A stretch of 64,000 nt of DNA from Cymodocea nodosa (lineage: Eukaryota > Streptophyta > Magnoliopsida > Alismatales > Cymodoceaceae), in contig CM072337.1 of the NCBI GenBank assembly GCA_036874045.1, positions 1,612,001 through 1,676,000 of the forward strand, read 5' to 3'. The notes below the pieces were generated by a model, which did not search any database, was not told where the DNA came from, and was given only the letters and a program-made list of their open reading frames with translations. Shown piece by piece: positions 49,001 to 59,800 of the stretch. Position numbers and translations under genes: made by a program. The first letter of the stretch is position 1; each line of letters opens with the position of its first letter.

Positions 49001-50268
49001 CTTATTTTTGATGCTAAGATACTTAAAAAAATTTCATCTTGTCTGATGCTCTAGTTCACGTACTTTTTTTTCCTAGAATAAGTCATATTCCTATATTATA
49101 TTCATTAACATACCTAAAATTTATAGGAAATAAAATTTTGAACTTGAAGATTGGTTTCCTGATATTAACATCACTTATATTATGTACATTAACAAAGCTA
49201 AAAATTACAAAATAAAATTTCAAATGAAAAGTAAGATGTTATTGATTGCCATCTACATGCAAACTACAAAAAAACAAAAAAATGACAATTACATTGTCAA
49301 TAATGTACAATTGAAATACAACATAAGAGTAATAGATTTAAACAGCTCTTTTCCTATTTCATAGCATTAACAACACTTGTTCTTTTGTAGATAATATGAT
49401 TTTGTTTAAGAGAAATCATAACATTTGCATGTTATTAGACATGATTCAAAGTGTAAGACAACATGACATTGAAGTTACTATCAAAAAACATATGCAACAA
49501 ATAGAGAATCGTAAAGTTATATCAGTGACTTAATAAATTAATACATGCAACAATATAAATGAAATATCAAATATATTACCAACATAAGAGCTATTAATGT
49601 TAGATTATGTTATTTAATTTTATATAATAAATGATTTTTCCTAAAATTTTCAAATCGATAAAAGGTTGACGAGAACAAAAATCTTCCACATCATGCACGA
49701 CAGAATTATATGATAATCTAAGTTTTTTCACTGACATTTTTCATTCTCTATTCTATTCTGATAAATTGATTTTCATAATTGAATCATTTCAATGGTGTAT
49801 GACATTACGTATCCTCCTCCCCCAAGGGAGAAAGGAATTCACACTTACAAATGATTCCAAGTGAATTGATAACATTTTCTAAGGGGGGAATTGATTCCAA
49901 GTGAAATTGATAATATTTTTTCAATTCCTATCGTGATCATACCAGATGGTCACGTCGAAGAATTGTTGATTTAATTTTTCAATCATTTTGCTAGATATCG
50001 TACCATTTCACTTGATTCCAGGATATATATTTTTTTAATTGAAGTAAATTTTGTAGGTACCATTTTACAACAATGGTCTTTCCTACACCGTCATCCTTTC
50101 AAGGTGGAAATACTTGGATCTCCCAAACTACGAGGAAAACTTACTATTTTATATCAAGATAATAAGAAGAAATATTTTCCTCTTATTTTCTTTGTACATA
50201 AACAAGAAAAATCATGAAAAATAATTTCTTTTCCTTTCATTTCTTATAATTTCCTCCCGTACAAACCC

Positions 50269-50747
50269 TCAAAAAGAAAAGACAACATAGTAAAAATTAA
50301 ATTTTAAAAGGTATTTTAGCAAATGAGTAATATTATTATTTTATCTCTCTTTAACGATTAAATCATCGATTCTTTAGCATTGGTTACTTAAAAAGTATAT
50401 AAGCGTAGCCTTTTTTTTTTTAGAGTGTATGCAAAAAACTATATAAAAAGGTGGAAAGTATATAAGGTATTTTGAATTTTTCTAAACGCGTGCAATAAGA
50501 AAATCTTTTAATTATATTATTTTTATAATGATCAAAATTTAAATTTTAATAAAAATTATAAATATCATTTTTTACATAATTAAGATATTCTCTACATACA
50601 CCTAGTCCACGTCACCTGTAAAAATTATTTATAAACATCGTTTTTATAATTTTTTTACTATAAATATCGTTAGCTTTAATGAATTAAAATATCGTCCACT
50701 CCCTACCGTCGATTCAGATATTTTTGTCCGAGTGGTCGACTAAAAAA

Positions 50748-50778
<31 letters not shown>

Positions 50779-50876
50779 GAGCCCGCGAAAAGGGCAAAAG
50801 CGCTGGATAAGACGGGGCAGACACTGCCGAGCGACCCGTACATTTCTTGACCTCGGCAGCCACTCGCTCTCCAACG
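50269..50876. promoter_or_regulatory. Ribonuclease J upstream region
   Basis: AT-rich up to 50700, then an A-rich tract (about 50742-50778) followed by a GC-rich leader to the ATG at 50877. The GC shift marks the likely promoter and 5' UTR of the ribonuclease J gene. No specific motif stands out. Confidence 0.45.
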
Positions 50877-53800
50877 ATGGCGGCGTCCTTGAGCGCCCTA
50901 CCGCATCTATGCCCTTGCAGCGGGTTCGCCGTCCGCAGGCCCATGGCCGTCGCGTCCATTTGTCCTCCCTTCGCAGGTACGTGCACTCAATATTTAACAG
51001 TTTACCGCTTCTGGTGCGTGCTCGTCTGGTTCGTGCTCCTGAACGCGTCGCATTGGTTGCTTCTTCCATTCTGCCGCTCTTCATGTTCGTTTCTTACCTT
51101 TTTTTTTTGGTCTAATGACTTCGTGCGTCGTTGCTGCTGTGTTGCTTGCACGAGTTTGTTGAACATGTCCGTATTTAATGACACTGATTAGGCCCTTCTA
51201 CTAAAGAAAGTTCAGTGGATTGGTCTCATTTTCTAGACCAGGGTTGTCACCGGAACTCGATTCTTCTAGCGTTCAAACGCCTAGCGTGGCCTGGCAATGG
51301 GTTATAGGCGCCGTACCGTTGATGGGGTGGTGAGATGGAAGAAGGGAAAAAAGGACGAGAAAGAAGATGTGCACGGAAGCTTGGTCCGAAATTCGGTGTG
51401 GTAGACCCGGGTGAAGGATCCGTCCACCATTCCGATATTCATTCCATGTCGAAGCCTTTATTAATAGCACAAAGACAATTATGTGATTGAGTGCTAAGGA
51501 CAATGTCCTTTTGTATCTTGGATGACCTCCCATATGGGAGTCATGGAACTCCTTCAAAAGTTTCTACGTGAGGAGAGTCTTGCCATGTAGAAGAATCTTC
51601 TTGTTTTGGAAGATCAGACCATTATGTACTACATATTTTTGTGGACGTAACTTGTCATCTATGGATGCTTGCAATTTGTCTTTTAACATGTCATCCTCTT
51701 TGTACACGGTTTTAATCTCCTTGAACCAATTAGCTTGAGGGCCAAATATGACATGCAATTCTATGAGAGGTGCCACCCTCAATAAGGCATTAGCTACTTT
51801 GTTTAGCTTTTCCTTCTTATATTCAACTCGAAAGTTGAAATCCATGAATTTTTATAACCATCAATGTTGTGCGTTGGTGTGTAATCTCTCTTCTTAAATA
51901 AATGTTTTAGACTTTCTTGATTGGTTCAAATCACAAAAGGGACCCTTAGGAGATAATTTCTCCATTTTTGGATGGCAATTGTAATCACCTCCATCTCTTT
52001 CTCATAAATTGTCTAATTCCTCTTTCTTTCCTTAAATGGTTTACTAAGGAAAGCCACTAGATGATTGTTTTGCATAAGAACAGTGCCCATGTGTTGACCC
52101 CCATGCCCTGACTGAATGATCGGTATTTGGTCCCAATGGTCACTTTCTGGCCGTAGCCTATTGTGTCCTTCGGATACTTGAGTATATAACTTGTTGAAAG
52201 GGTTACCTCAATGTTGAGCAGTTACTGCAATAACTCGTCGTTATTTTCGACCACTTATGCAGATCACTCACTAAACGGGTTATTGCGTTGTCAGGTAGTT
52301 GTGGTGATAACTTGTCGAATATCTTTAGCTACTTATCCAATTGAATGCACCACTCCCCTTTAGCTTGCACATTGGTCCATCGTATCGGTTTCCAAATGAA
52401 TTACCTAGGTTTGCAAGTCGATCCCTAGGTTGCCTAGCTGTCGGTACCTTTTCACGTGCTTTCTGGGAAAAGCTTGTCAGATCTTAGGAGACATTTGTGA
52501 GACAACGGTGTTGTGGTATCATCCAACCTAAAGTAGACCCTCCAATTCTATTTAATGTGGTGTTCTCGAGGTCACCAACCAATGCATGTTAAGGTTTTCA
52601 ATCAGACACTTGCAACACATTGGAATGAGTTTCTTATATATACCTACAAATTAGCATGAAAACAGATTACTCCTCCAAGACTCCAGGAACCCTACGTTGG
52701 CGGTGCTCGTAGTTCCTTAACTTACATAGTCAACCAGCCAGTCTGAGCCTTATTGATGACCTTTCTCTTGGTTTTGGCCTCCTCCTTGGGGGTGGCACAC
52801 ATGTACACTCTAGGGAGGATAGTCGTGTTCCTTTTGACTGTTGTGTGTATCCTGTCGCAACCCCACTAGTTGCCTTTTCTCCTTTATTGTCCTTTTGGAT
52901 GATAGAGTTGAGTTTTGCCCTACTTTAATAAATCCTTCAAGGGGAAGTTATTTGCTTTTGTGGTGGTTTTCTTTCTTTTTGTTTCACCACACTCATGTTG
53001 AATGTTTTCGGATGCCTGTTTTTGTGCTTGTGTTCACGTTTGTCTAGGGCCTGGGACGTTGTGATCGCACGCTGCATCTCACTCCCCTCCCTTGGTTTTG
53101 GCATCTGATGCCTATGTCCTTGTGTTGGGAGGGAGAATGGTGCTCTTGGAACCAGATTCTCGCAACCTGACTTTCTAGGTCAAGCAGTTTGTGGTTTTGC
53201 TAGACTTGTGGCCCATAGCTTGTGGCTTTTTGGTAGTGGTCCATATTTCTTTTCCTTCTTTTTGGCCACCTCTCACTCAGTTCGATCGCGTCTCGGTTCA
53301 GCATGACTGCCTATAGGCTCGATCTAATCGCCTCTTGCTCGTTTTTTCTTTTTTTCCTTCTTGCTCAGTCTTATCGCTCATTGCTCGGCTCAATATGATT
53401 GCTTCTTGCTCTACTTAACCTTCTGTCGCTTGGCTCGGTATGATCACTTCCCACTCAGCTTGACCACCCATCGGTCAACTTGGTATGATAACTTTCCGCT
53501 TGATTTGACCACTCGTCGCTCGGCTCGGTATGACCGCTTCCCACTCGATTTGATCACTTGTTGCTCGGCTCGGTTTGATCGCTCGTCACTCAGCTCGGTT
53601 TGACCACTTGTCGCTTGGCTCGGTCTGACCGCCTCTTGCTTAGTTTGACTGTCTCTTGCTCGGTCTGATCATTTGCCACTTGCTTGGTTTAACCATTCGC
53701 CTCTCGCCTAGTGGTCTTGCGCGGATCCTTGCATAAGTTTTTTTACACTGTTTTTGTTTTTCTTGCTTGCATGGTTGCCAATTTGTGTTGTCGTGTTTCA

Positions 53801-56800
53801 TGTATTTTACATCTTGGGGTGGGGTTAAAAGAGTGGAAACTCCATTGACGATGTGTCAATTTTTGGAAATCGATTGGGTGTCGAGTCGGTGGTTAAGCCG
53901 ATTGCTCATCCTCCACAGTGGCTCCACCTCAAAGTCCTTCCTCCTCGTGGTGCCTATTGTCTGGCCTTTCACATCCTTGGCTTTGGCCAACCGAACCTTG
54001 TGGCACCCTCTTTCTTGTGGTGCACCCCTTTTCATATCATTGTCCTTGCTTTTGTTGGTATCGTCTTGGAAGATTACCCTAGCTGCTGTCCTATGCATAT
54101 GAAATTTCGAAGGCAGATCTTGGATGCTATTAACTACCCATATTAGTTTCATCTATGGAGAGTATTCTCAGGATGGTCGAGGGTGCCTAATACTTTCCTC
54201 ACCAATACCTCAAAACCCCTACCCATTTTCTAGCTTTCATCGTAGACTCGTTTTGGTTTCCTTATTCATCCTTAAAATAAGATGGTCACTCTGAATTTTT
54301 TGTGTTTCCTTATCGTGTGTTGAGGAATTGATCAATGTTGATCTCTCGTATTCCACTCATTGTTTTCTATACCACCCTTAGGTAGAGGAATGTAGTGATG
54401 ATTCCTTCTCGATCCTAACAGAAGGCACCAACATGTGTACAGGAAATTGGCGACTCAACTTTGAATGATTTAACATTATTGCTATTATGGTTTTGCATTT
54501 TGAACTTTTGTTACCACAGATTTGGGTAGTTTTCGTTTTATTTTATGATATTTGTCAAGGTATACAACTTTAAATGTATTTTACTTGGATTAGCTTACGT
54601 TGTGTTTTGCTTCTTTTCTAGCACTCTTTAGCTTTTCTACTAGCACCGATCACCAAATCTCAGACTAGAGCAATGACATTGAATCTCTACACCTGTTCCC
54701 TCATTTGTTGTATCTGCGTTTGCCGTCGTGCCACTCTCTGTTGCATTTGGTTTGCCTCCAACGTTTGTCACCTGGATGCATGTGACTGCATTGATTGTGA
54801 CACCCTCGAGGACCATTGTTGCTCCCCTTGCCAAGGGTTGTCTGCTATTGAGGTATTAGACACCTATCTAGCTCTTGATCCTTGAGGGATGTGATCTAGT
54901 GTCTCATTTATTCAGGCGTAGCGGAGATTCAAGCCTCTACTTTTCGTTAACATGGCTAGCAATGGTCATTCTCAAACCACAGAGCCTCTTCCTCTAGAGT
55001 GCATGTAGTGTAGACCACTCCTAGGTGATGAAGATGTCGATCCTCTAGTTGATGGATCTGCCTAGTTGCCACCATCACCATAATGACAATCGTCTAGCCC
55101 CAATTTGCAACTCCAATTGTGTCTACCTTTTGTTCCATTTGTCACCCTACTTTGCTAACGGACATGATCACAATAATCATCAAGGTCCCACAGACTCTAA
55201 CCTTAGCTCCTCTAGTTGAGTGTATTAAGAGGATTATCTTGGTTGATGTGTAGGTTGCCTTTAGCACCCATTGGTGAGTGTTGGAACCTCCCGTCTGCAT
55301 TGTAGTCATTTCCCTTGCTCAGTTGATGTGTCGGCTCAACCCAAGGATGCTCATCCATCTCGTTAGCAACTTGCTGATGCTTAAGGAGCTTTAGCCTTAT
55401 CATAGGTAGTTGACTTCATTGATCCTTATGGTGAGAGGACATAGAAGGATGAGGAGGGTGAGGCAAACAATCCTTCCCTAAGTGGATCAACAGACTCAAC
55501 CGAAGCCTATTCTCTATGTAACCCTAACCCCATCAGCAGTCGCCGCATAGAGACAATCAACCATCCCAATAGTTAGTCGACTTAGACCGATTTTCTTTGG
55601 GATTCCCTCCTAGGAATGGTAGTAGACCCCCATGGTCTCACAACTGCCTACTTGTTGTCAATTGTGCCTACCCTCAGGCCTTGACTATTTTTGCCGGTTG
55701 CTCTAGTGTAGTAGCCTAGTTGGCTCAGGACTTCAGTTGTGGTCCTAACTATCACCTTGTGAGTGCCAATGCCTCTACCTGATAATGTGAACAAGGGGAA
55801 GATGAAGATTGATGATGGTCCTACCCCTCCCAAGGTACTCTTTAGATGTAGGTGGTTATGAGGTTTGGATAAATCTACAGACCCAAGTAACAACAAACAG
55901 GGTCTCAATTGGCCTTTTCAACGACATCCATCTTAGTAGTATCGGTCGTCTCCCCTAAACCTATGCAATCACTGGTCTCTCAGCCAATTGCTCCCACGAT
56001 AGTGCCTTCTCCTGTCGACCTGACAAAACAGTTGAAGAAAGTCAGGGTGGAGATCTCTCTTTGGAATCTATTCAATACCTCTATTGAGCATCAGGAGGTC
56101 CTCTACTGGGCATTGTAGAAGGTGAGGGTCACAACTCAACTGACCCTCATCGTTATGGATGCCATGGTGGCCGCAATCAGTGAGTTGACCTACCTCTACT
56201 TCTTGGAGTTAGATCTCTCACCAGTGGGCACCACATGCAACATGTACCTTTACATAACGATGTAGTACAGAGACTTGTGCATCCCTACGGTGATAGGTCG
56301 ATATTTAAATTGTGTGCCCTCCATGTTGCTCAAGATATCGAGTTGACATAAGGTGACATGCACTCCTCTATAAAGAGTATGAGGGGTTTTGATGGCATGC
56401 TTCACTAGGTTGAGGGAACTGTCATTCTTCTACTGTAGATTGGATTAGCAACCTACGATGTCTTGCTCCACATGGTGGACATCTTGACATCCTATAACTT
56501 GATCCTTAGGCAATTATTCTTGCATAAGAACTAGATCGTCTCATCTACACTACATAAGATGGGGAGTAAGGACTATTATAATCCAGACCTGAAAGCTATC
56601 ACATCTGTTGATCTACCTTAATCAAGAAGTCAATTTTGTCTTGGTGGACATTGCCTAGGTTCAATAGGCCACCGCCTTTGACTATCCTTTATGAAGGATG
56701 CAACCGACAAAAAATCAAGAGCCCACACTAGAGGATAGGCTCCTCGAGCTATTCAATAGAAGGTCCAGCGAGGATCAATTGGCGTCCCACCTTTAGCAAC

Positions 56801-59800
56801 CTAACAACTCCACTAGCCCACTTATGGAGGAACCTAGTATCTCTACATCTTTTATAGGAGTTTGTCGAGATATTTGCCTAAGGATATGAAGACATGCTCG
56901 ACTTAGATGAAGGGGTCCTAGTCCATCAACTCTCTCTCCAACTTAAGACTCGACTTGTCAAACAGAAGCCAAGGTGCATGAGACAAGAGTAGGCACAAAA
57001 GTTAAAGGAAGAGGTTCAGAAGCAATTGAACGCTAACATCCTCCAATTGGTCTTCTATCTAAAGTGGATGAAGAATATCGTACCCATATCCAAGAAAGAC
57101 GGGTAGGTACAAATGTGTATAGACTATCAGAACCTTAACAAGGTGAGTCCCAAAGATGATTGTCCTCTACCACACATTGATACCTTGGTTCTGTTAGGAT
57201 CGAGGAGGAATTGTCGTTACATTCTTCTACCAAAGGTGATACAAAAAATGGTGAGTGGGTTGTGAAAGATCAACATTGATCAATCTCTCGACACACGATA
57301 AGGAAACATAAAAATGTCAGAGTTGCCACCTTATTTTGAGGATGAATAAAGAAACCAAAATAGGTCTACGATGAAAATCTGAAAATGAGTAAGAGTTTTG
57401 AGGTACTAGTAGGGAAGGTATTAGGCACTTTCGACTAGCTTGGGAATATTCAACATCTCCATAGATGAAATTGATATGGGTAGTTAACGGCATTTGGGGT
57501 CTACCTTAGGAATTCCGCACGCATAGGGTGATAGTTAAGGTGAACTTCCGAGACAACATTGACAAAAATGAAATCAACAATATGAAAATGGGCGCACCAC
57601 AAGAAAGGGATGTGCTATAAGGTCTAGCTGGCCAAAGTCAAGGATGCAGAAGGCTAGATGGAGGCACTATTGGGAGGAAGGACTCAGGTGGAGCTATTGT
57701 GGAGGATGAGCGCTTAGCTTGGCCATTGGCTTGACACCCAATTGGCTTTCAGAAGCCAACACCTCATTAGTGGGGTTTCTGCTCTCTCGACCTGGCCCCA
57801 AGATGTAAAATACATGAAATACAACTGAACACAAATTGACAACCAAGTGAGTGAAATAAATAAAAATAACGTGGAAAAATTCATGCAAGGGTCCACACAA
57901 GATTGTCGGGAGAGAGGTGGGTGGTTAGATCGAGTGGGAAATGGTCATACTAAGTCGAACAACGGGCGATAAGAATGAGTAGAAAACAATCATACCAAGT
58001 CGAGCTATGAGTGGTTAGGTCGAGCGAGAAGCAGTCATATTGAGCCAAGTGACAAGCAATTAGACTAAGTGAGAAGGAAAAGAATAAAAAATGGATTAGA
58101 GGTGGTCAAATCGAGCCTAAAGGTGATTAGGTCGGATCGAGAGGTGGCTGGACCGAGTAAGAGGCAGCTAGAGAGAAGGGAAAGAAAACCAAGGCCATTG
58201 TCGAATAGCCATGAGTTGTGGGTCATGGCTCTAGTGAGACTACTAGTTGCTCGACTTGAAAAGTTGGGTTGCGGGAATCTGGTTTCGGGAGCACGTTTCT
58301 CTCTCTCGATGTAAGGATGCAAGCATCAGACGCCAAAACTAGGAGAGGGGAGTGAGACGTGACGTGCGTTCATAGAATCTCAGGCCTCAAATAGATGTGA
58401 ACGTGAGTACGAAAATAGTGAAGTGATTAAGTGCTCAAATGTAAACAGGCATTTGGAAACATCCAACAGTATTGTGATGAAACAGAAGGAAAGAAAATTG
58501 CCGCAAAAGTAAATAACTCTCCCTTGAAGGATTCATCAATGTGGGACAACACTCAACTCTATCATTTGAAAGGACGAGGGAGGAGAAAAGGTAACTCGTA
58601 GGGTTGTGATAGGATACACACAACAATCAAAAGGAATACGACTATCTTTCTTGAGGTGCACATGCATGCTGCCCCCAAGGAGGAGATCGAAATCAGGAGT
58701 GAGGGTCTACCTAAAAAGAGGTCGTCAATGAGGCTTAGATTGGTTGGTTGACTATGTGAGCTGAGGAACTACAAGCATCGCCAATGTAGGGTTCCTGGAG
58801 ACTTGAAGGAGCAGTTTGTTTTCATGTTGATTTGTGGGTATATATAAGAAACCTGTTCCAATGAACCACAGGTGTTTGATCGAAAACTTTAACACATGCT
58901 AGTTGGTGACCTCGAGAATACCACCTCCAATTCTATTGGAGGGACCGCTTTGGGTTGGATGATGTTGCAACACTACTACCTAAAAATGTCCCTCGAGATT
59001 TGGCAAGCTTTTCCTAGAAAGGTATCGCTAGGCAACCTAAGGACTGGCCTGCAAACCCAGGTAATTCATTCGAAAACCAGCACAATGGATCGTTGTGCAA
59101 GTTGAAGGGGAGCAGTGCATCCAATTGGATAAGTAGCTAAGGATATTTGACAAATTATCACTGCAACTACCTGACAACACAGTAGCCTGTTCAATGAATT
59201 ATCTACATAAGTGGTCAAAAATAATGGTGAGTTATCGTAGTAATTGCTCAACATTGAGGTAACCCTTTTGACGAGTTATAAACTCAAGTATCTGAAAGAC
59301 ATGATGAGCTATGGTTGGAAAACAACCATTGGGACCAAAAATCGGCCATTCGATCGAGGCATGGGGGTTAACACCATGCCATCATTGCAAGTGTCACATT
59401 CAATAATGAATTGTTGATCAAAATTAAGCAAGGCAAGGATCGAAACATTCATGAGGGCTCACTTTAATTGCTTGAAAGCTCATTGTGAATCTTGTTCTCA
59501 ATGGGAAGTTCCCTTTTAAGTAAATCAAATAATGATAGTGCAATCATCCCATAATTGGCAATAAATTTTGGTAATAACCAGTGAAGCCCAAAAAGCCTCT
59601 CAATTCCTTAGCATTTCTAGGTGAAGGCCAACGTTGAATGGTTGGTATTTTCTCCTCCTCCACCACCACTCCCTTAAATAAGATGACATGCTCGAGGTAA
59701 TTGATATGATGGACCTTGAAGCTACACTTCTTCCATCGAGTCTTTAATTGATGCTACATCATAATTTGGAGAACTAATGTAATATGTTCAAGATGCTCCA

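Larger units (their letters stand above)
45961..50268 (-). mobile_element. PIF/Harbinger DNA transposon, about 4.3 kb
   Basis: The left end begins GGTTTGTTTATGCAC. The right end on the other strand reads GGGTTTGTACGGGAGG. Both sub-terminal regions consist of GAAATGA-type words. Inside are the two expected genes on the minus strand: a Harbinger DDE transposase (about 47510-46440) and a Myb/SANT-like ORF1 protein (about 49000-48150). The flanking trinucleotides TTA (left) and TCA (right) nearly fit the TWA target rule, but exact ends are uncertain. The transposase has few lesions, so this is one of the younger insertions. Confidence 0.85.

Noticed and set aside
53361..53603. An 80-codon frame with regular RYDxFPLxLTT repeats and a regular array look that could suggest a repeat protein or CRISPR
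   Set aside because: It is a minisatellite within the LTR of element B. Units are imperfect and adjoin without distinct spacers, and the inverted LTR has a shorter version of the same array.
52841..54152. Frames of 68-111 codons in 52.8-54.2 kb, partly mirrored at 57.7-58.6 kb
   Set aside because: They lie wholly inside the two LTRs of element B; the mirroring simply reflects the inverted LTR pair.
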